64,000 nucleotides of DNA from Mesorhizobium sp. WSM3626 (lineage in GTDB: Bacteria > Pseudomonadota > Alphaproteobacteria > Rhizobiales > Rhizobiaceae), in contig NZ_AZUY01000019.1 in the NCBI RefSeq assembly GCF_000513935.1, positions 26,957 through 90,956 on the forward strand, written 5' to 3'. The stretch's first letter is position 1. Each line of letters starts with the position of its first letter. The notes under the pieces are model-generated. The model saw nothing but the letters and a program-made list of their open reading frames with translations, was not told where the DNA came from and did not search any database. A program made the position numbers and the translations under genes. Below are positions 16,999-25,513 of the stretch, piece by piece.

Positions 16999-18105
16999 AT
17001 GTCACATACGCTCTCGACCACACCGAGACAGGATGGTTTTCGCGCCCCTGGCGAATTCGAACCCAAATCAGGCTGTTGGCTGATCTGGCCGGAACGGCCG
17101 GACACATGGCGTCTGGGTGCCAAACCCGCGCAGAAGCTGTTCGCAGACGTCGCCGCCGCGATCGCACAAAGCGAGCCCGTAACCGTGGCGGCATCCAGCC
17201 GCCAGTGGCAGAACGCCAGAGCGCGATTGCCTGCCGACGTGCGCGTCGTGGAGATGTCCACCAACGATTCCTGGCTGCGCGACAGCGGCCCCAATTTCGT
17301 CGTAAATGATCGAGGCGAAGTGCGCGGCGTCGATTGGATCTTCAATGCCTATGGCGGGTTCGACGGCGGCCTCTACTCGCCATGGGATCTGGACGACCTC
17401 GCGGCGCAAAAGGTCCTCGAGGTTGAGAGGATGGACCGCTACCGCGCGCCGCTGGTCGCCGAAGGTGGCGGTTTGCAATGCGATGGCCAGGGAACGCTCA
17501 TCACGACCGAGCAGTGCCTGCTCAATCGCAATCGTAATGCCCATCTCGGCAAGGCGAAGGTGGAACAGCAGCTTGGCGACTATCTCGGCGTCGACAAAAT
17601 CATCTGGCTGCCGCGCGGTTTTGCCTTCGACGAGACGGATGGCCATGTCGACGACCTCTGTTGCTTCGTGCGCCCTGGCGTGGTCGCGCTAAGCTGGACC
17701 GAAGACCGGGACGACCCGCAATATGAGATCGTGCGCGAAGCCGAGGAGGTGCTGCGTTCGGCCCGTGATGCGCGTGGCCGTGGTCTTGAGGTTCATCGGC
17801 TTGCTCACCCCCTGCCGATCGAAATGACGATGGAAGAGAGCGAGAGCGTGGACCGGGTCGATTCGACCTGGGCACGGCCGGCCGGCAACCGGATCGCGGC
17901 GAGTTACATCAACTATTATCCAGGCAACAGCGTTGTGGTCGTGCCTGAGTTCGGCTGCGATCTCGATCGGAAGGCAAAGCAACAGCTGGCCACGCTGTTT
18001 CCCGACCACAAGGTGGTCGGCATCGAGAACTCCCGCGAAATCCTGCTCGGCGGCGGCAACGTCGCCTGTATCACCTTACCGGTTTACGCGCCGCAACGGC
18101 GTTGA
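16999..18105 (+). CDS. aguA: Agmatine deiminase
   Basis: 368 aa pentein-fold enzyme converting agmatine to N-carbamoylputrescine, a route from arginine to putrescine. Signature blocks: SGCWLIWPERPDTW, NDSWLRDSGPNF, VAEGGGLQCDGQG, DETDGHVDD and the nucleophile Cys in LLGGGNVACIT near the C-terminus. Most family members read GGGNIHCIT, so His before the catalytic Cys is replaced by Ala. No clear ribosome site; an in-frame start 30 bases upstream (16969) is possible. The next gene is a polyamine-type binding protein, supporting a polyamine role. Confidence 0.93.
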   Translation: MSHTLSTTPRQDGFRAPGEFEPKSGCWLIWPERPDTWRLGAKPAQKLFADVAAAIAQSEPVTVAASSRQWQNARARLPADVRVVEMSTNDSWLRDSGPNFVVNDRGEVRGVDWIFNAYGGFDGGLYSPWDLDDLAAQKVLEVERMDRYRAPLVAEGGGLQCDGQGTLITTEQCLLNRNRNAHLGKAKVEQQLGDYLGVDKIIWLPRGFAFDETDGHVDDLCCFVRPGVVALSWTEDRDDPQYEIVREAEEVLRSARDARGRGLEVHRLAHPLPIEMTMEESESVDRVDSTWARPAGNRIAASYINYYPGNSVVVVPEFGCDLDRKAKQQLATLFPDHKVVGIENSREILLGGGNVACITLPVYAPQRR

Positions 18106-18180
18106 TCGGCAAGGGTGCCGACAGTGAAATTGGAACGGTGCACACCGCATCGGCCCGCCACCAGCGAAAGAAGGACACCC

Positions 18181-19284
18181 ATGCGCTCTCTGCTCTTCCC
18201 AGTCCTGACTGCCGCGCTTGCCTGCGGCATCTGCTTCGGCGTTGCCCGGGCGGACGATGAGAAGGTCGTCAACGTATACAACTGGTCCGACTATATCGCG
18301 CCGGACACGGCTGAGAAATTCGAGAAGGAGACAGGTATCAAGGTTCGCTACGATGTCTATGACGGCAACGAGGTCCTTGAAACGAAACTGCTCACCGGCG
18401 GCTCGGGATATGACGTGGTCTATCCCTCGGCCTTTCCATTCCTGAAGAACCAGGTGAAGGCTGGCGTTTTCCTGCAGCTCGACAGATCGAAGCTTTCAAA
18501 CCACTCGAAGATCGATCCGCATGCCTTGTCGCTGATCGCGGGCGCGGATCCGCAGAACCTGCACGCCGTGCCTTACATGGCCGTCACGGACGGCATCGGC
18601 TACAATGTTGCTGCCATCAAGCAACGGATGCCGGACGCGCCGACAGATTCCTTCGCCATGGTCTTCGACGCCGACGTCGTCAAGAAATTCTCCGATTGCG
18701 GCGTCGCCATGATCGATGCCCCAGCGGAGATCATTCCGATGGCTATGAACTACCTGCACATCGACCCCAGGTCGACCAGTCCGGACGACCTCGCCAAGGT
18801 CGAAGAGCTGATGGGCAAGGTGCGGCCCTATATCCGTTACTTCCACTCGTCGAAATACATCAACGATCTGGCGAATGGCGACATCTGTGTCGTGCTGGGC
18901 TGGTCGGGCGACATATTGCAGGCCAAGACCCGTGCGGCGGAATCCGCCAAGAAGCTGGAAATTGCCTATTCCATTCCCAGGGAAGGCACGCTGATAAACT
19001 TCGACACGATGGCGGTGCCGAAGGATGCGCCGCATCCGGAGAATGCCCAGGCCTGGATCGATTTCAATTTGCGGCCCGATATCGCGGCGGCCAATTCCAG
19101 TTATGTTTCCTACGCCAATGCGATCCCGGAATCCCTGCCGCTGATGGATCAGGCTGTCGCCAAGGATCCCGGCGTTTTCCCCCCCGATGACGTAAAAGCC
19201 AAGCTGTTCGTGGTCGAGAACAACGACGCAAAGTTGCTGCGACTGCAGAACCGCATGTGGACACGCGTCGTGACGGGGCAGTGA
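18181..19284 (+). CDS. Polyamine ABC transporter substrate-binding protein (PotF-like)
   Basis: 367 aa periplasmic binding protein. Signal peptide LLFPVLTAALACGICFGVARA then mature DDEKVVNVYNWSDYIAPD, the hallmark start of PotD/PotF proteins, with FEKETGIKVRYDVYDGNE and GYDVVYPSAFP. AAGGA precedes the ATG. Putrescine or spermidine is the usual ligand. It is 75 bases from agmatine deiminase on the same strand, but no permease or ATPase gene is nearby, so it must use a transporter encoded elsewhere or act as a sensor. Confidence 0.92.
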   Translation: MRSLLFPVLTAALACGICFGVARADDEKVVNVYNWSDYIAPDTAEKFEKETGIKVRYDVYDGNEVLETKLLTGGSGYDVVYPSAFPFLKNQVKAGVFLQLDRSKLSNHSKIDPHALSLIAGADPQNLHAVPYMAVTDGIGYNVAAIKQRMPDAPTDSFAMVFDADVVKKFSDCGVAMIDAPAEIIPMAMNYLHIDPRSTSPDDLAKVEELMGKVRPYIRYFHSSKYINDLANGDICVVLGWSGDILQAKTRAAESAKKLEIAYSIPREGTLINFDTMAVPKDAPHPENAQAWIDFNLRPDIAAANSSYVSYANAIPESLPLMDQAVAKDPGVFPPDDVKAKLFVVENNDAKLLRLQNRMWTRVVTGQ

Positions 19285-19303
19285 AGCTGGCGAAACGAAA
19301 CCG

Positions 19304-20059
19304 TCAGTCGCGCGGGGCCTCCCAGCCGGCGGCCAGCAACTCGACCTGGGAGTGCACACCGAGCTTGCGGTAGACCTGCTTGATGTGGTTGCGCACGGTG
19401 CCGGGTGAAATCGACAGGTTTCGCGAAATCGTCTTGGCGCTGCCGCCCTCGATCAGGAGCCGTGCGATCTGCCTTTCCCGGGCGCTGAGGTGCGACCCTG
19501 CGGCTTCGATTGCGGCCCCCTTGTCCCGAAGACGGCACAAATGAAGCAGCCTTTGCAGAATAAGCTTTGTGGCGCTGCTCGCCGCGCCGGCCACCGCCAG
19601 ATCATGCTCGCCAAAACGCGGCGCGCCATCGCGGCGCAGAAAGGTCACATAGCCGGCGGTCAGTCCGTCGAGATTGAACACGCCGGTTATTTCATCGAAG
19701 CTGCCGGAAGGCCCGTAGAATTCGCGATAATACGGCGTGCGCTGGAAATCGCCGTGGCTGAGAGCCGACAACGGCAGCAGGAAATCCTGTCTGGTGCTGG
19801 CGAACCTCTGGAAGAAAGGATCCTGGCGATAGATGCGCGCATCATAGTCGCGGTTCCAGTGATCGGGTCCGGCCTCGTCGATGGTCAGGGACGTTATGTC
19901 GCGACGATAGAAGCCGACATAGGCGCGATCCGAGCCAAGCAGCACGCTTGCCGCCGCGCTGAAGCGGGCCGACAAGTCTTCGGGCGTTGCCGCCAGGGCC
20001 GCGGCGGCCACGCCACCGCTCCAGCGTCCAAGCCGGTCGAGAGAAAAATTCGACTGCAT
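19304..20059 (-). CDS. LuxR family transcriptional regulator
   Basis: About 251 aa. C-terminal LuxR/GerE helix-turn-helix (LSARERQIARLLIEGGSAKT then GTVRNHIKQVYRKLGVHSQ). The N-terminal ~170 residues (SDRAYVGFYRRD, YDARIYRQDPFF) look like a sensor domain that I cannot assign; there is no adjacent AHL synthase, so if it binds a signal it is an orphan. Start is uncertain: ATG 20059 or GTG 20119, neither with a good ribosome site. It converges on the polyamine-binding gene with only 19 bases between stops and could regulate it. Confidence 0.8.
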   Translation of the reverse strand: MQSNFSLDRLGRWSGGVAAAALAATPEDLSARFSAAASVLLGSDRAYVGFYRRDITSLTIDEAGPDHWNRDYDARIYRQDPFFQRFASTRQDFLLPLSALSHGDFQRTPYYREFYGPSGSFDEITGVFNLDGLTAGYVTFLRRDGAPRFGEHDLAVAGAASSATKLILQRLLHLCRLRDKGAAIEAAGSHLSARERQIARLLIEGGSAKTISRNLSISPGTVRNHIKQVYRKLGVHSQVELLAAGWEAPRD

Positions 20060-20177
20060 GCGCGCCCAGACTAACGCAAGCCCCGCCAACTTCAAGCTGG
20101 CGGGGAACCACGACGCCACCGGCGAAATCAGTCCTGCGGCCGCCTCCGCGGATCATCGCCCCATCGACTGGTTGGAA

Positions 20178-21026
20178 TCACGCCTGGGCTTGCGACCTCA
20201 CATGGGCGATGTAGCCGCGTACGTCGCCGGCCGGGCCGGCATAGGCCTTGCCGAGCTTCTTCTCCATTGCCGCCATGTATTCCTTCGCCCATTTGGGCAG
20301 GGCGTAGTCGATGACGGCGAGGAACTCGAGGGTCGCCGCAAGGCGGATGTCGGCGATCGACGGGCTCTTGCCGCCGATGAACGGCTTGCCGTCGCGGAAG
20401 AAGGAGTGGAAGACCTCGAGCGGTTCGGCAATGGCGGCGACCGCGGCCTTCTGCGCCTCCGATTTCCTGTCCGGGTGGGCGTCGCTGTGCCCGACCTCGC
20501 CGGCATATTGCGGGAAGCCGAGCGCCGGATAGGTGGCGCGCGCCACATAGGGATAGAGCGTGCCGATCAGATAGAACATGGCGCTGTCTATCATCGCCCG
20601 CTTGGCTGGCGCCTTGGGGTAGAATTTCTCCAGTCCATGTTTGTTGGAAAGATATTGCATGATGGCGCAGCTCTCCCAAAGCACGCCGCGCGGCAGGCCC
20701 TTGTCCTCGATCATCGGCGTCAGATGGGCCGGATTGCGCGCCATGTATTCCGGCGAGCGCGTGTGCCCCCACGCATCGGCCTCCGCATGATCGAGCCCGG
20801 CAGCGCGGGCAAAGACGCGAACGGTCATGTTGTTGACGCTCGGCTTCAGCATGCTGATTGTCAGTGTTGGTTTCTTTGCCGGTTTCGCCTTGGCCTTGCC
20901 GGCGGCTGACTTTGACGCCGTCTTGGCCGCGGGTTTGGCCGCTGCTTTTGCTGCCGGCTTCGCTGCGGCTTTTGACGCTGGCTTGGCCGCCGGTTTCCTT
21001 GCGCTCTTCGTCACTGTCTTTGCCAC
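20178..21026 (-). CDS. GST family protein with Lys/Ala/Pro-rich N-terminal tail
   Basis: 282 aa. Residues 1-52 are a strongly basic low-complexity tail of KPAAK/KAAAK repeats like histone H1 or bacterial H1-like proteins. From residue ~53 the chain reads as a glutathione S-transferase: thioredoxin-like part to YLSNKHGL, then an all-helical domain with FIGGKSPSIADI, the usual GST N-capping box. GTG 21026 is chosen because GGGAGG lies 5 nt upstream; the longer ATG at 21056 would overlap the previous stop. It follows the VOC gene by 26 bases, so the two are an operon. The tail may bind nucleic acid or membrane (inference). Confidence 0.85.
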   Translation of the reverse strand: MAKTVTKSARKPAAKPASKAAAKPAAKAAAKPAAKTASKSAAGKAKAKPAKKPTLTISMLKPSVNNMTVRVFARAAGLDHAEADAWGHTRSPEYMARNPAHLTPMIEDKGLPRGVLWESCAIMQYLSNKHGLEKFYPKAPAKRAMIDSAMFYLIGTLYPYVARATYPALGFPQYAGEVGHSDAHPDRKSEAQKAAVAAIAEPLEVFHSFFRDGKPFIGGKSPSIADIRLAATLEFLAVIDYALPKWAKEYMAAMEKKLGKAYAGPAGDVRGYIAHVRSQAQA

Positions 21027-21052
21027 GTATTCCTCCCTTGCCTGTTCAGCCT

Positions 21053-21634
21053 TCAATATGGATTTTTGGGTGCCCGGTCGGGCGACAATGTCGCGCGCGA
21101 GCGTTCCACCAGCGCCTGGATGGCGTCAGCCAGATGCACTTCGGCGATGTTGTAGTCGCCGCGCGCGACACGAAGCCTATGCGCCTCCATCAGCACGTCG
21201 GCATGGGTGAAGCCGGCAGGCGGCTCGAAACGGTAGGAGGCAAGCTCGATCAGCAGGCCGAGCGGATCCTCGAAATAGATCGAATCCATGAAGCCGCGAT
21301 CCTTGACGCCGCTGTGCTTGATGGCGCGCTCGTCGAGCCGGGCGACCGCCTGCAGGAAGGTGACGCGCGACACCGCAAAGGCGATGTGATGAACGCAGCC
21401 CGGGTCGGTCGGGGTGCGGCGCTTCACGGCCGTGCGGGTCTCGTCGGTGAAGATAGTGATCAGCCGGCCGTCGCCCGGATCGAAATAAAGATGGCTTTCG
21501 GTCGGCTTGTCGAGGTTGGGCTGCTCGAAGATGAAAGGCATGCCCAGCACACCTTCCCAGAAATCGATCGAGGTCTGGCGGCCGGCACCGACCAGGGTGA
21601 TGTGATGGACGCCTTGCGACTGCAGTTTCTGCAT
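21053..21634 (-). CDS. VOC family (glyoxalase/extradiol dioxygenase-like) protein
   Basis: 193 aa, GGGAGAAGG just before ATG. Two VOC half-modules: GVHHITLVGAGRQTSIDFWEG and GCVHHIAFAVSRVTFLQAV, with metal-ligand candidates His in VHHIT, His in VHHIAF and Glu in LLIELASY. This supports a mononuclear-metal enzyme such as a ring-cleaving dioxygenase or glyoxalase-like lyase. Coupling with a downstream GST suggests detoxification of an electrophile or aromatic, but the substrate is unknown. Confidence 0.85.
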   Translation of the reverse strand: MQKLQSQGVHHITLVGAGRQTSIDFWEGVLGMPFIFEQPNLDKPTESHLYFDPGDGRLITIFTDETRTAVKRRTPTDPGCVHHIAFAVSRVTFLQAVARLDERAIKHSGVKDRGFMDSIYFEDPLGLLIELASYRFEPPAGFTHADVLMEAHRLRVARGDYNIAEVHLADAIQALVERSRATLSPDRAPKNPY

Positions 21635-21970
21635 CGGCCTTCTCCCCAAAATCCGCTCTGTCAGAGGCGGCCCGTCAGGCCGGACCTGCGCATGCTACAT
21701 CCGGCATGGGCTGAGCGCCAATTCCCTGTCCGTTCCCCGGCGTTCTGCGCGCCTGCCCTTCGGCCCCCGCTTTATGAGACGATGCTAAACCAATCAGCCG
21801 TGCCGCGCCAGAAGCGGCATCCGGGACAGGCTGTATTTAGCGCTGCCTTCCCCTGCCCCAAACGCAAGCACTGCGCTGGAGCAGCGCCGTGCGGGATTTC
21901 GCCAGTATAGCTGGCAGGTGCGGAGCCGACAGGGGCTGGAGCCGCCTTCACTCAAGCAGGCGCACGCCTT
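21635..21970. other. Divergent intergenic region
   Basis: About 336 bases between the VOC gene and the first DMT permease. It contains the two promoters, which I could not place, and a small palindrome CCAGTATAGCTGG at 21901-21913. Nothing coding is convincing. Confidence 0.4.
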
Positions 21971-22858
21971 ATGGCCGATATCGCCATTCTCGATACACGC
22001 GAAAGGGTTCTCGTCGGCATCTTTTTGACTGGCGCCGCCTACTTGCTGTTTTCGACGCAGGATGCCTCGATCAAGCTGCTGGTTACCAGCATGACTGTCT
22101 GGCAGATCATATTCTTCCGCAGCATCACCATTCTCGGCGCCTGCGCGGCCATAGGCGGGCGGCAGTTGTTCGCCGATACGGTGCGCTCGCCGATCGTGCG
22201 GCCGATGCTGGTTCGCAGTGCCTTCACGCTTGCCGCGTGGCTTTGTTATTACAATGCGGCCCGCAGCCTGCAACTCGCCGAACTGACCACCGTCTATTAC
22301 GCGGCCCCGATCATCGTCACCGTGCTTTCGGTGGTCCTGCTCGGCGAAAAGGTGCCTGTCCTGCGCTGGCTGGCGGTTCTGATCGGCTTTGCCGGTGTCT
22401 TTGTCGCCTGCGATCCCGCCCATCTCGGCCTTTCGGTACCCGTGTTGCTGGTGCTGATGGCTGCCTGCCTGTGGGGCATCGCCATCGTGCTCCTGCGCAA
22501 GACGGCACTTGCCGAGCGCTCGATGATCCAGCTGCTCCTCAACAATTTCTATTTCCTGGTGTTTTCGGCGGTGCCGGCTTTGTTGTGGTGGCACATGCCG
22601 GACCCGACGCAATTGCTGCTTCTTGCCAGCGTCGGTGCACTCGGCGGCCTGGCGCAATATCTTCTCTTCGAAGGCATGAAGCGCTCGCCGGCATCGATCC
22701 TGGCACCACTCGAATACACCTCACTGTTGTGGGCGTTCGCGCTCGGCTTCGCGATCTGGGGCGACGTGCCACGCCGCGAGGTTTTTCTGGGTGCTGCCCT
22801 TATCGTCGCCGCCGGCCTGCTGATCGTCGGCGGCGAGCACTTCCGCAAGCGGCTTTGA
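21971..22858 (+). CDS. DMT superfamily (EamA) transporter
   Basis: 295 aa with ten predicted transmembrane helices in two EamA repeats; examples are LLFSTQDASIKLLVTS and LTTVYYAAPIIVTVLSVVLLGE, the typical end of the first repeat. Inner-membrane exporter or importer of small metabolites; substrate unknown. Followed 53 bases later by a second, diverged DMT gene, so the two are probably one transcription unit. Confidence 0.88.
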   Translation: MADIAILDTRERVLVGIFLTGAAYLLFSTQDASIKLLVTSMTVWQIIFFRSITILGACAAIGGRQLFADTVRSPIVRPMLVRSAFTLAAWLCYYNAARSLQLAELTTVYYAAPIIVTVLSVVLLGEKVPVLRWLAVLIGFAGVFVACDPAHLGLSVPVLLVLMAACLWGIAIVLLRKTALAERSMIQLLLNNFYFLVFSAVPALLWWHMPDPTQLLLLASVGALGGLAQYLLFEGMKRSPASILAPLEYTSLLWAFALGFAIWGDVPRREVFLGAALIVAAGLLIVGGEHFRKRL

Positions 22859-22911
22859 TGTTCATTATTGCTGACGCTACGATGTCAGGGAGAGTGGCGT
22901 AGTCTTGCGGC

Positions 22912-23820
22912 ATGACTGATGTGACAGCCACCACCGACATTGTCGCCGAGCGCACGCTGGGCGTCATTCTCGTGTCATCCTCGGCGGCTGTATTCGGGCT
23001 GACCGGTGTGCTGACCAAGTCGATCCATGCCGATCCGCTGACGATCACCTGCTGGCGCGGCTTTGTCGGCGCGATCCTGATCAGCCTCTACGTGCTGTGG
23101 CGCCGCCACCGTGCCGGCAATCGTGAGCCGCTGCGGCTCGGCTGGCGCGGCTGGCTGCTGGCGGTGGAAGGCGCGCTGGCCAGCATCGCCTTCATTTCGG
23201 CTTTCAAGTTCACTTTCGTCGCCAATGTCGCGGTCATCTACGCGACCTCACCCTTCATTGCCGCCGTACTGGCCTGGATGCTGGTGCGCGAGCCGTTCCG
23301 CCTGCAGACGATGGTGGCAGCGGCAGTGTCGTTGTGCGGGGTCGCCATCATGGTGTGGTCGGGTTTCGGCACCGGCAACCTGTTCGGCGACGGGCTGGCG
23401 CTGCTGATGACGGCCGGCAGCGCGCTTTACATGATCATGGTGCGCGCGTTCCGCGACACGCCGGTGGTGTGGGCCGGCGCGGTCTCGGCCTTCCTGTTGT
23501 TCATACTTGGCTGGTTCGTTACCGATCCCCTGGCGGTCTCAGCAAGGGACGCGGTTCTGCTTGCCACATTCGGCGCGTCCTTCGCGCTGGCTTCCATCCT
23601 GTGGACGGAAGGCTCGCGGCTTATCCCGGCGCCTGAATCCGGCCTGCTCGGCTCGGCGGAAGTGCCGTTCGCGATCTTGTTTGCATTTCTGTTCCTGGCC
23701 GAAATACCGCCGGTGGCCAGCATGGTCGGCGGCGCGATCGTGCTCTGCGCGGTCTTTGCCCACGCCGGCCGCGACTGGCTGATGGCACGCTCCCGGCAAG
23801 CGCCGTCAAATATTTCTTAA
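22912..23820 (+). CDS. DMT superfamily (EamA) transporter
   Basis: 302 aa, ten predicted transmembrane helices with LGVILVSSSAAVFGLTGVLT at the start and YATSPFIAAVLAWMLVRE closing the first EamA repeat. It is only distantly like the DMT protein just upstream, so the pair is not a recent duplication. Substrate unknown. Ends at a hairpin and is followed by a tandem pair of terminators. Confidence 0.88.
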   Translation: MTDVTATTDIVAERTLGVILVSSSAAVFGLTGVLTKSIHADPLTITCWRGFVGAILISLYVLWRRHRAGNREPLRLGWRGWLLAVEGALASIAFISAFKFTFVANVAVIYATSPFIAAVLAWMLVREPFRLQTMVAAAVSLCGVAIMVWSGFGTGNLFGDGLALLMTAGSALYMIMVRAFRDTPVVWAGAVSAFLLFILGWFVTDPLAVSARDAVLLATFGASFALASILWTEGSRLIPAPESGLLGSAEVPFAILFAFLFLAEIPPVASMVGGAIVLCAVFAHAGRDWLMARSRQAPSNIS

Positions 23821-23822
23821 AA

Positions 23823-23862
23823 AATGTCGGAAGTCACGGAACCATCACCGTGCTCGGACATT
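23823..23862 (+). terminator. Two-layer hairpin after the second DMT gene
   Basis: Outer stem AATGTC (23823-23828) / GACATT (23857-23862) enclosing inner stem CACGG (23835-23839) / CCGTG (23848-23852). It begins right behind the stop codon. A weak T-rich stretch follows. Confidence 0.4.
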
Positions 23863-23920
23863 ATTGCTGCGACGGGCCACCCCCCAAGTCCCCCCAAACC
23901 CCTCGGCCCGTCTCACTCCC

Positions 23921-23990
23921 AAGCCGACCGCAAGGTCGGCTTTTTCTTTGCAATAGACCCGGCCCGACCGCAAGGTCGGCTTTCCTTTGC
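23921..23990 (+). terminator. Duplicated intrinsic terminator
   Basis: First copy: 9-bp stem AAGCCGACC (23921-23929) / GGTCGGCTT (23934-23942), GCAA tetraloop, then T-rich TTTTCTTTG. Second copy about 40 bases on (CCGACC GCAA GGTCGG at 23964-23979, then TTTCCTTTGC) with an eroded stem base. The shared sequence, including the tail, shows a local duplication. Confidence 0.8.
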
Positions 23991-24026
23991 GCAGAGGGCT
24001 GATGTGGAAATGTGGCCTCGTTGAAT

Positions 24027-24890
24027 TCAACCAGGCGATTCGGAGAGAGCTAGGTTGGCACCCAGCAACGCCGCCAGATCGCTCGCGGACGCATCGGCGC
24101 CGGCGCGCAGCCGGATCGCGAACTCAGCCATCGGCACCTGCGGCAGGCCAAGCTCGCGCGGTGCTTCGACAATGCCGGAATGGGCAAAGCGCGATGTTCG
24201 CAAGGTCAGCGCCACGCCGGCATTCACCGCGGTACGCAGGCCGGCCAGGCTGGCGCTGCCGGCAGCGATGCGGTAGCGGCGGCCGGCGGCATCGAGCGCG
24301 GCGAGTGCCGCCTCGCGAAACCCGCAATAGGGATCAAGCAGCGCCAGCGGCAATTCTTCCTGCCGCGAGGCCAGCCCCTTGCTCGAACACAGCCATATCA
24401 TCGGCTCACGCAGGACCCCGACCTCGTCCGGTGCCGCCGTCTGGCGCATGACGATCGCCAGATCGAGGCTGCCGGCCTGCAGCGCCTGCGCCAGTTCGAG
24501 GGAGCGGCCGACACGCAGTTCGATCCTGACGCGCGGATGGCTGGAGGCGAAGGCACGCAGCAGGTCCGGCAGGCCGCTATCGGCGAAATCCTGTGTCGTG
24601 CCGATGGCGACGCGCCCGGCAGCACGTGCGCCTTTCAGCGCCAGCCACGCCTCGCGATGCACAGCGAGAATGCGCCTGGCATGGCCGACGAGGTCCTCGC
24701 CTGCCGGGGTCAGACCGCGACCTCTGCCCTGCGGCGCCAGAAGCGGCTCGCCGACAATCTCTTCCAGACGTTGCATCTGGGCCGTTACCGCGGACGGCGA
24801 GCGGCCGACATTGGCCGCCGCCTGCGCCAGCGAACCGCTGTCGACGAACGCAAGGAAGGTTCTGAGCAGGTCGGGATCGAGCGTTTCCAT
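24027..24890 (-). CDS. LysR family transcriptional regulator
   Basis: 287 aa. N-terminal winged HTH (LLRTFLAFVDSGSLAQAAAN, SPSAVTAQMQRLEE) and a LysR substrate-binding domain with effector-pocket strands (GRVAIGTTQDFADSGLPDLL). Divergent from a tautomerase gene with a 112-base shared region that contains three ATTCGAT elements next to its own start codon. By the usual LysR pattern it controls the tautomerase and itself. Confidence 0.92.
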   Translation of the reverse strand: METLDPDLLRTFLAFVDSGSLAQAAANVGRSPSAVTAQMQRLEEIVGEPLLAPQGRGRGLTPAGEDLVGHARRILAVHREAWLALKGARAAGRVAIGTTQDFADSGLPDLLRAFASSHPRVRIELRVGRSLELAQALQAGSLDLAIVMRQTAAPDEVGVLREPMIWLCSSKGLASRQEELPLALLDPYCGFREAALAALDAAGRRYRIAAGSASLAGLRTAVNAGVALTLRTSRFAHSGIVEAPRELGLPQVPMAEFAIRLRAGADASASDLAALLGANLALSESPG

Positions 24891-24891
24891 A

Positions 24892-24930
24892 ATTCGATAT
24901 TATCGAATCTTCAGTTGAAAACAATTCGAT
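24892..24930. promoter_or_regulatory. Likely LysR operator: three ATTCGAT elements
   Basis: Perfect inverted repeat ATTCGAT-ATT-ATCGAAT (24892-24908), a T-N11-A type LysR box, plus a third direct copy ATTCGAT at 24924-24930. It lies directly upstream of the lysR start codon and in the tautomerase promoter region, fitting a recognition site plus an activation half-site. Confidence 0.7.
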
Positions 24931-25002
24931 TTTTTTGATCCTAGAATGATGGCACGGTCTCTCCAACGGCGACCGACGCCGGTCAAACAAAGGAGAAGAA
25001 AA

Positions 25003-25410
25003 ATGCCCATCATCAATGTCAGCGTCACCGGCAAGCCAGACGCCACCCTGTCCGCCGAGATCGCCAGGGAAATAACCGAAATCACCGCCGCGCATCTGCG
25101 CAAGGACCCGACGATCACCGCAGTGGCCGTATCCTATCTCGATCCGCAGCACTGGTTCGCCGGCGGCAAGTCGCTCGCCGAGCACGGCACCAACACGTTC
25201 TGGCTCGACATCAAGGTGGTCGACGGCACCAATACCAAGCTCGAACTGGAAGCGTATCTCAAGGCGATCTTCGACGCCTTTGGCCGCCTGCTGGGCGGCT
25301 TGCACCAGGAAAGCTATGCTTTCGTGCACGAGGTTCCGGCAGCCGCCTACGGCTATGGCGGCAAGACGCAGGAGTTCCGTTTCATCAGCGGACGGCTGAA
25401 GGCGGCGTGA
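25003..25410 (+). CDS. Tautomerase family protein (4-oxalocrotonate tautomerase-like)
   Basis: 135 aa. Begins MPIINVSVTG, so after Met removal Pro1 is the catalytic base, and the beta-alpha-beta fold repeats once (fused double-length form rather than the 60-aa 4-OT). AGGAG lies 9 nt upstream of ATG 25003, which decides the start against an upstream frame. Likely isomerises or hydrates small keto/enol acids in the cytosol; substrate unknown. Probably controlled by the divergent LysR protein. Confidence 0.88.
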   Translation: MPIINVSVTGKPDATLSAEIAREITEITAAHLRKDPTITAVAVSYLDPQHWFAGGKSLAEHGTNTFWLDIKVVDGTNTKLELEAYLKAIFDAFGRLLGGLHQESYAFVHEVPAAAYGYGGKTQEFRFISGRLKAA

Positions 25411-25513
25411 GGGCGCCCCTTCCGCATTGACCTTGCCCCGACTTCCGCTAGGCTCTGCTCCCGAAGCGGCCGTGCAAGAGCCGCAATGACAAAATCGTTG
25501 GGAGAGACGCGGC

